NCBI GenBank assembly: GCA_934717675.1
Contig: CAKUYZ010000073.1
Coordinates: 1-8,751, forward strand
DNA length: 8,751 bases
Direction: 5' to 3'
DNA from: an uncultured Bacteroidales bacterium
GTDB taxonomy: Bacteria > Bacteroidota > Bacteroidia > Bacteroidales > Marinilabiliaceae
The notes beneath the pieces are model-generated. The model was not told the DNA's origin. It worked only from the letters and a program-made list of their open reading frames with translations, and made no database searches. The position numbers were made by a program, and so were the translations under genes. This document shows positions 6,471-8,751 of this stretch, piece by piece. How positions within the stretch are numbered: the first letter of the stretch is position 1; the number at the start of each line of letters is the position of its first letter.

Positions 6471-6657
6471 CGCCAACAGCCAAGTCGGCGTTAAGAAATG
6501 CAGGCAAAGACCACATTGGAAGAGCAAACAAAGAAGAAAAATAGTAACTTTGCAGCGCATTAAGATGCAAAGTGTGATGGGAGATTAAGCTTATCATGCA
6601 GTGCAGAGAGTGCACCAAGACTTAATTTTGAGTAACACAACAATTTAACAACGCGTA
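6471..6657 (+). other. rplY upstream region
   Basis: The left half is purine-rich and ends in the rplY promoter candidate. The predicted leader (about 6559-6657) holds a small hairpin, GTGCA (6601-6605) with TGCAC (6611-6615). A second TAnnTTTG match, TAATTTTG at 6623-6630, could be an alternative promoter giving a leader of only about 20 bases. The last 30 bases before the start codon are A-rich without a Shine-Dalgarno sequence. I see no tRNA or small protein gene here. Confidence 0.4.
6545..6552 (+). promoter_or_regulatory. Candidate -7 element of the rplY promoter
   Basis: TAACTTTG fits TAnnTTTG and is followed by C. It lies in an A-rich stretch 105 bases before the rplY start. The nearest upstream TTG (6516-6518) is about 26 bases away, longer than the usual spacing, so the -33 element is weak or missing. 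Confidence 0.5.
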
Positions 6658-7254
6658 ATGCAAACTTTTGACATCAAAGGAACGAAGCGTGAGTGCGGTG
6701 GCAAGAAAGCCGCCAAAGAGCTCCGCCGCAATGGCAACATCCCCTGCATCGTCTACGGTGGCGAGGAGGAGATTGCTTTCTCTGTCCCAGAGGCTGACTT
6801 CCGCGGCCTCATCTACACCCCCAACGTATACATCGTCAACCTCACCGTTGACGGCAAGGCAATGAAGGCAATCTTGAAGGACATTCAGTTCCACCCCATC
6901 TCGGAGCGAATCCTGCACGTTGACTTCCTTCAGATTAGCGATGACAAGCCTGTCACCATTGGCGTGCCCCTCAACATTGTTGGTCACAGTGAGGGCGTCA
7001 AGGCCGGTGGTAAGCTCCAGGTCGAGATGCGCAAGCTCAACGTCAAGGGTCTCGTGGCCAACCTGCCCGATGTTCTCGACGTAGACATCACCAACCTCGG
7101 CCTTGGCCAGGTCATAAAGGTAGGCGACCTCCACTACGACAATCTTGATATCCTCAACGCCAAGAGCGCTGTCGTAGCAGCCGTCAAGTCTACCCGCGCC
7201 GCCGTGGCAGCAGCCGCTGCAGCCGCCGCTGACGCAACTGCTGCAAAGAAGTAG
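6658..7254 (+). CDS. rplY: 50S ribosomal protein L25, long CTC/TL5 type
   Basis: L25 binds 5S rRNA in the central protuberance of the large ribosomal subunit. At 198 residues this is the two-domain CTC/TL5 form, not the short E. coli form of about 94 residues. The N-terminal 5S-binding domain (about 1-92) has GKKAAKELRRNGNIPCIVYGG (14-35) and the family signature QFHPISERILHVDF (77-90). The C-terminal beta domain (about 95-178) includes IGVPLNIVGHSEGVKAGG (101-118) and the LPDVLDVDITNLGLGQ region (136-151). The final 20 residues form an Ala-rich tail ending in Lys-Lys, with eight alanines in a row (184-191); such basic or low-complexity tails are common and variable in this family. The start at 6658 places QTFDIKGTKR right at the N-terminus, as expected. 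It follows prs but has its own promoter candidate and a terminator. Confidence 0.96.
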   Translation: MQTFDIKGTKRECGGKKAAKELRRNGNIPCIVYGGEEEIAFSVPEADFRGLIYTPNVYIVNLTVDGKAMKAILKDIQFHPISERILHVDFLQISDDKPVTIGVPLNIVGHSEGVKAGGKLQVEMRKLNVKGLVANLPDVLDVDITNLGLGQVIKVGDLHYDNLDILNAKSAVVAAVKSTRAAVAAAAAAAADATAAKK

Positions 7255-7319
7255 CCATAAGGCTCAAATGACAGGCCGTATGGCTCAAGCCTGCGGCTGG
7301 CAACATTTGAAGAAAGAGA

Positions 7320-7374
7320 AATCCCTCGGTCGCAAGCGGGCAAGGCTCGCCCAGTCGGCCGAGGGATTATATTT
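7320..7374 (+). terminator. Intrinsic terminator after rplY
   Basis: AATCCCTCGG (7320-7329) pairs perfectly over ten bases with CCGAGGGATT (7359-7368). An inner stem GGGC (7338-7341) with GCCC (7349-7352) can also form. The AT-rich run ATATTTT follows directly. This is the best-formed terminator in the window and it lies 65 bases after the rplY stop codon. Between the two, TCAAATG/CATTTGA (7264-7270 with 7304-7310) and an inner CAGGC/GCCTG (7272-7276 with 7289-7293) may form another 3'-untranslated hairpin. Confidence 0.75.
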
Positions 7375-7422
7375 TCCCCGCCACCACAAAACACAGAGCC
7401 AGAGACATCTGCACTGACACCC

Positions 7423-8751
7423 ATGAGCAACAACAGCAATAACATCATAAGCCGATGCCGCGAGTTTATTGAGACAGGGCTTTGGCGGAAAGACTCGTCA
7501 GAGCTTGGCCGCCTGACGCGCTCCGCCTATGGCGTGCTAAAAATCGTGGTCATGACAATCCGCGAGTTTATTGAGCAGAAAGCCACCATCAGGGCCTCGG
7601 CTCTTACATATTACACTTTGCTGTCTCTCGTGCCGGCCCTCGCGTTGGCTTTCGCCATAGCCAAGGGGTTTGGGCTGGAGAGCCTCCTGACGAGTTATCT
7701 GCGCCAAAACCTCAACTCTGACGAGCTGACAAACTACGTTATGGGCTTCGCCACGGGCGCGTTGGAGAACACCAAGGGTGGAATCATTGCCGGAGTGGGT
7801 GTCGTCATGCTGCTCTATTCCGTCTTCAAGTTGCTGAACAACATCGAGGCCGCATTCAACGCCATGTGGTGCGTGCGCTCGTCGCGCTCAATGGTGAGGA
7901 AGTTGACGGACTATGTCTGCATAATGATCTTCACCCCCATCCTGCTCATCATGGCCCTCAGCGCCAACATAGTACTCCGCTCATCGCTCAAGGAGTACCT
8001 TAACGGCTCGCTCTCCCCTTTGCAAGACTTGCTGCTGGGCTTCGCCCCATATGTTATGCTGTGGCTTGTCTTCTCACTTCTCTACCTTGTCTTGCCAAAC
8101 ACCAAGGTCCAGATCAAGGCGGCGGTGGTGTCTGGCATCATCACTGGCACCGCTTTTCAGCTTGTCCAGTGGGCCTACATCACGTTCCAGATAGGCATGA
8201 ACAGCGCGGGCGCCATCTATGGCAGCTTCGCATTCTTGCCGCTGCTGCTGGCCTGGCTGCAGCTCACGTGGACCATAGTCTTGGCTGGCTGTAAGATTGC
8301 GTTCTCAATACAGAACGTGAGCCGCTACAGCATGGAGCATGGCGTGAGGATGGTGAGCGCCAACCTGCGCCGCCGCCTGTCTCTGTTGATTATGTATAAG
8401 ACCGTGAAGGCATTTGAAAGTCAAGGCCATAGGCCTAGCGGATTGGAGATGGCCGAGGAGATGGAAATTTCGCAGCCTCTGTATTTTTTCCTTGCCGAGA
8501 GGCTGAAGTCGGCGGGGCTGCTGGCCGAGCTCAAGACGGACGGAGACAACGAGCCGCGGACGTTCATCCCCGCCATCGACGCAAGTGAAATCACGCCAAA
8601 CCTCGTCTGCGCCCAATTGGACGCCTTGGGCGATGATGACAAGATCCACCTCACGTCGTCTGACGACTTCGCCAAGATGTGCGCCACGACCGACGCCATG
8701 CGAGAGAAAGGAGCGGAGGCGGCAGGGAACACGCCTCTGAAAGACATGTAG
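7423..8751 (+). CDS. YihY/BrkB-family inner membrane protein with cytoplasmic C-terminal extension
   Basis: This belongs to the YihY/BrkB (UPF0761) family of inner-membrane proteins, once mislabelled RNase BN; no biochemical activity is firmly established. The family core is recognisable: RASALTYYTLLSLVPALALAFA (57-78), FKLLNNIEAAFNAMW (135-149), LPNTKVQIKAAVVSGII (224-240) and SAGAIYGSFAFLPLLLAWLQL (261-281). Six hydrophobic segments fit at about 58-80, 118-138, 163-185, 204-224, 237-258 and 266-292, the usual number. After residue 300 the protein is hydrophilic for about 140 residues. Within this part, 325-372 (SGLEMAEEMEISQP followed by AERLKSAGLLAEL) looks like a winged-helix fold. The start at 7423 lies just behind the rplY terminator, with no obvious promoter of its own; some read-through from rplY is possible. 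The stop codon is the last triplet of the window. Confidence 0.9.
   Translation: MSNNSNNIISRCREFIETGLWRKDSSELGRLTRSAYGVLKIVVMTIREFIEQKATIRASALTYYTLLSLVPALALAFAIAKGFGLESLLTSYLRQNLNSDELTNYVMGFATGALENTKGGIIAGVGVVMLLYSVFKLLNNIEAAFNAMWCVRSSRSMVRKLTDYVCIMIFTPILLIMALSANIVLRSSLKEYLNGSLSPLQDLLLGFAPYVMLWLVFSLLYLVLPNTKVQIKAAVVSGIITGTAFQLVQWAYITFQIGMNSAGAIYGSFAFLPLLLAWLQLTWTIVLAGCKIAFSIQNVSRYSMEHGVRMVSANLRRRLSLLIMYKTVKAFESQGHRPSGLEMAEEMEISQPLYFFLAERLKSAGLLAELKTDGDNEPRTFIPAIDASEITPNLVCAQLDALGDDDKIHLTSSDDFAKMCATTDAMREKGAEAAGNTPLKDM

Noticed and set aside
5910..6618. Two overlapping minus-strand frames (216 and 187 codons) covering the prs 3' part and the following spacer
   Set aside because: They are mostly antisense to conserved prs codons and cross the palindromic spacer; neither translation resembles a protein family.
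7198..7251. GCN-rich tract at the end of rplY, considered as a simple-sequence phase-variation repeat
   Set aside because: The alanine codons are mixed rather than one repeated unit, so slippage is unlikely; it is a low-complexity protein tail.
7255..7422. Search for a separate yihY-gene promoter or tRNA in the rplY-YihY gap
   Set aside because: No TAnnTTTG match and no cloverleaf-like pattern were found; only the 3' hairpins and the rplY terminator are supported.

Overview
The window looks like chromosomal DNA from a fairly GC-rich member of the Bacteroidales (Bacteroidota). Four things point there: a SusC/RagA-type outer-membrane protein with the characteristic carboxypeptidase-like domain and VVVVGYG segment; a GldB-type lipoprotein, a family found in Bacteroidota; no clear Shine-Dalgarno sequence before any start codon; and promoter candidates matching the Bacteroidota -7 element TAnnTTTG. 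The genus cannot be fixed from this sequence alone.

Layout. Positions 1-2333 on the minus strand hold the first 777 codons of a SusC-like TonB-dependent nutrient transporter. Its C-terminal barrel, and probably a SusD partner, lie beyond the left edge. A divergent intergenic region (2334-2818) carries the candidate susC promoter and a leader hairpin, a near-perfect palindrome, and the candidate promoter for the plus-strand genes. Everything to the right is on the plus strand: trpS (tryptophanyl-tRNA synthetase) with gldB (GldB-like lipoprotein) 17 bases behind it, a strong hairpin after gldB, prs (PRPP synthetase) with its own promoter and terminator-like hairpin, an unexplained long structured element, rplY (ribosomal protein L25, long CTC type) with its own promoter and a T-rich terminator, and a YihY/BrkB-family inner-membrane protein whose stop codon ends the window.

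How the genes relate. This is mostly housekeeping: tRNA charging, nucleotide precursor supply and ribosome structure, with a nutrient-uptake gene diverging at the left edge. prs next to rplY is a neighbourhood seen across distant bacteria. The pth gene that often follows is absent here and the YihY-family gene stands in its place. trpS-gldB is probably one transcription unit, while prs and rplY look like separate units because a hairpin and a -7 element separate each from its upstream neighbour.

I found no convincing new multi-gene system, no mobile element, no CRISPR array and no tRNA or rRNA gene. The points most worth a second look are the 83-base nested inverted repeat between prs and rplY, the cysteine-rich GldB homologue tied to trpS, the leader hairpin of the SusC gene, and the cytoplasmic C-terminal domain of the YihY protein, which resembles a winged helix. 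Several very long antisense reading frames, including one of 553 codons opposite the SusC gene, are coding-strand shadows.
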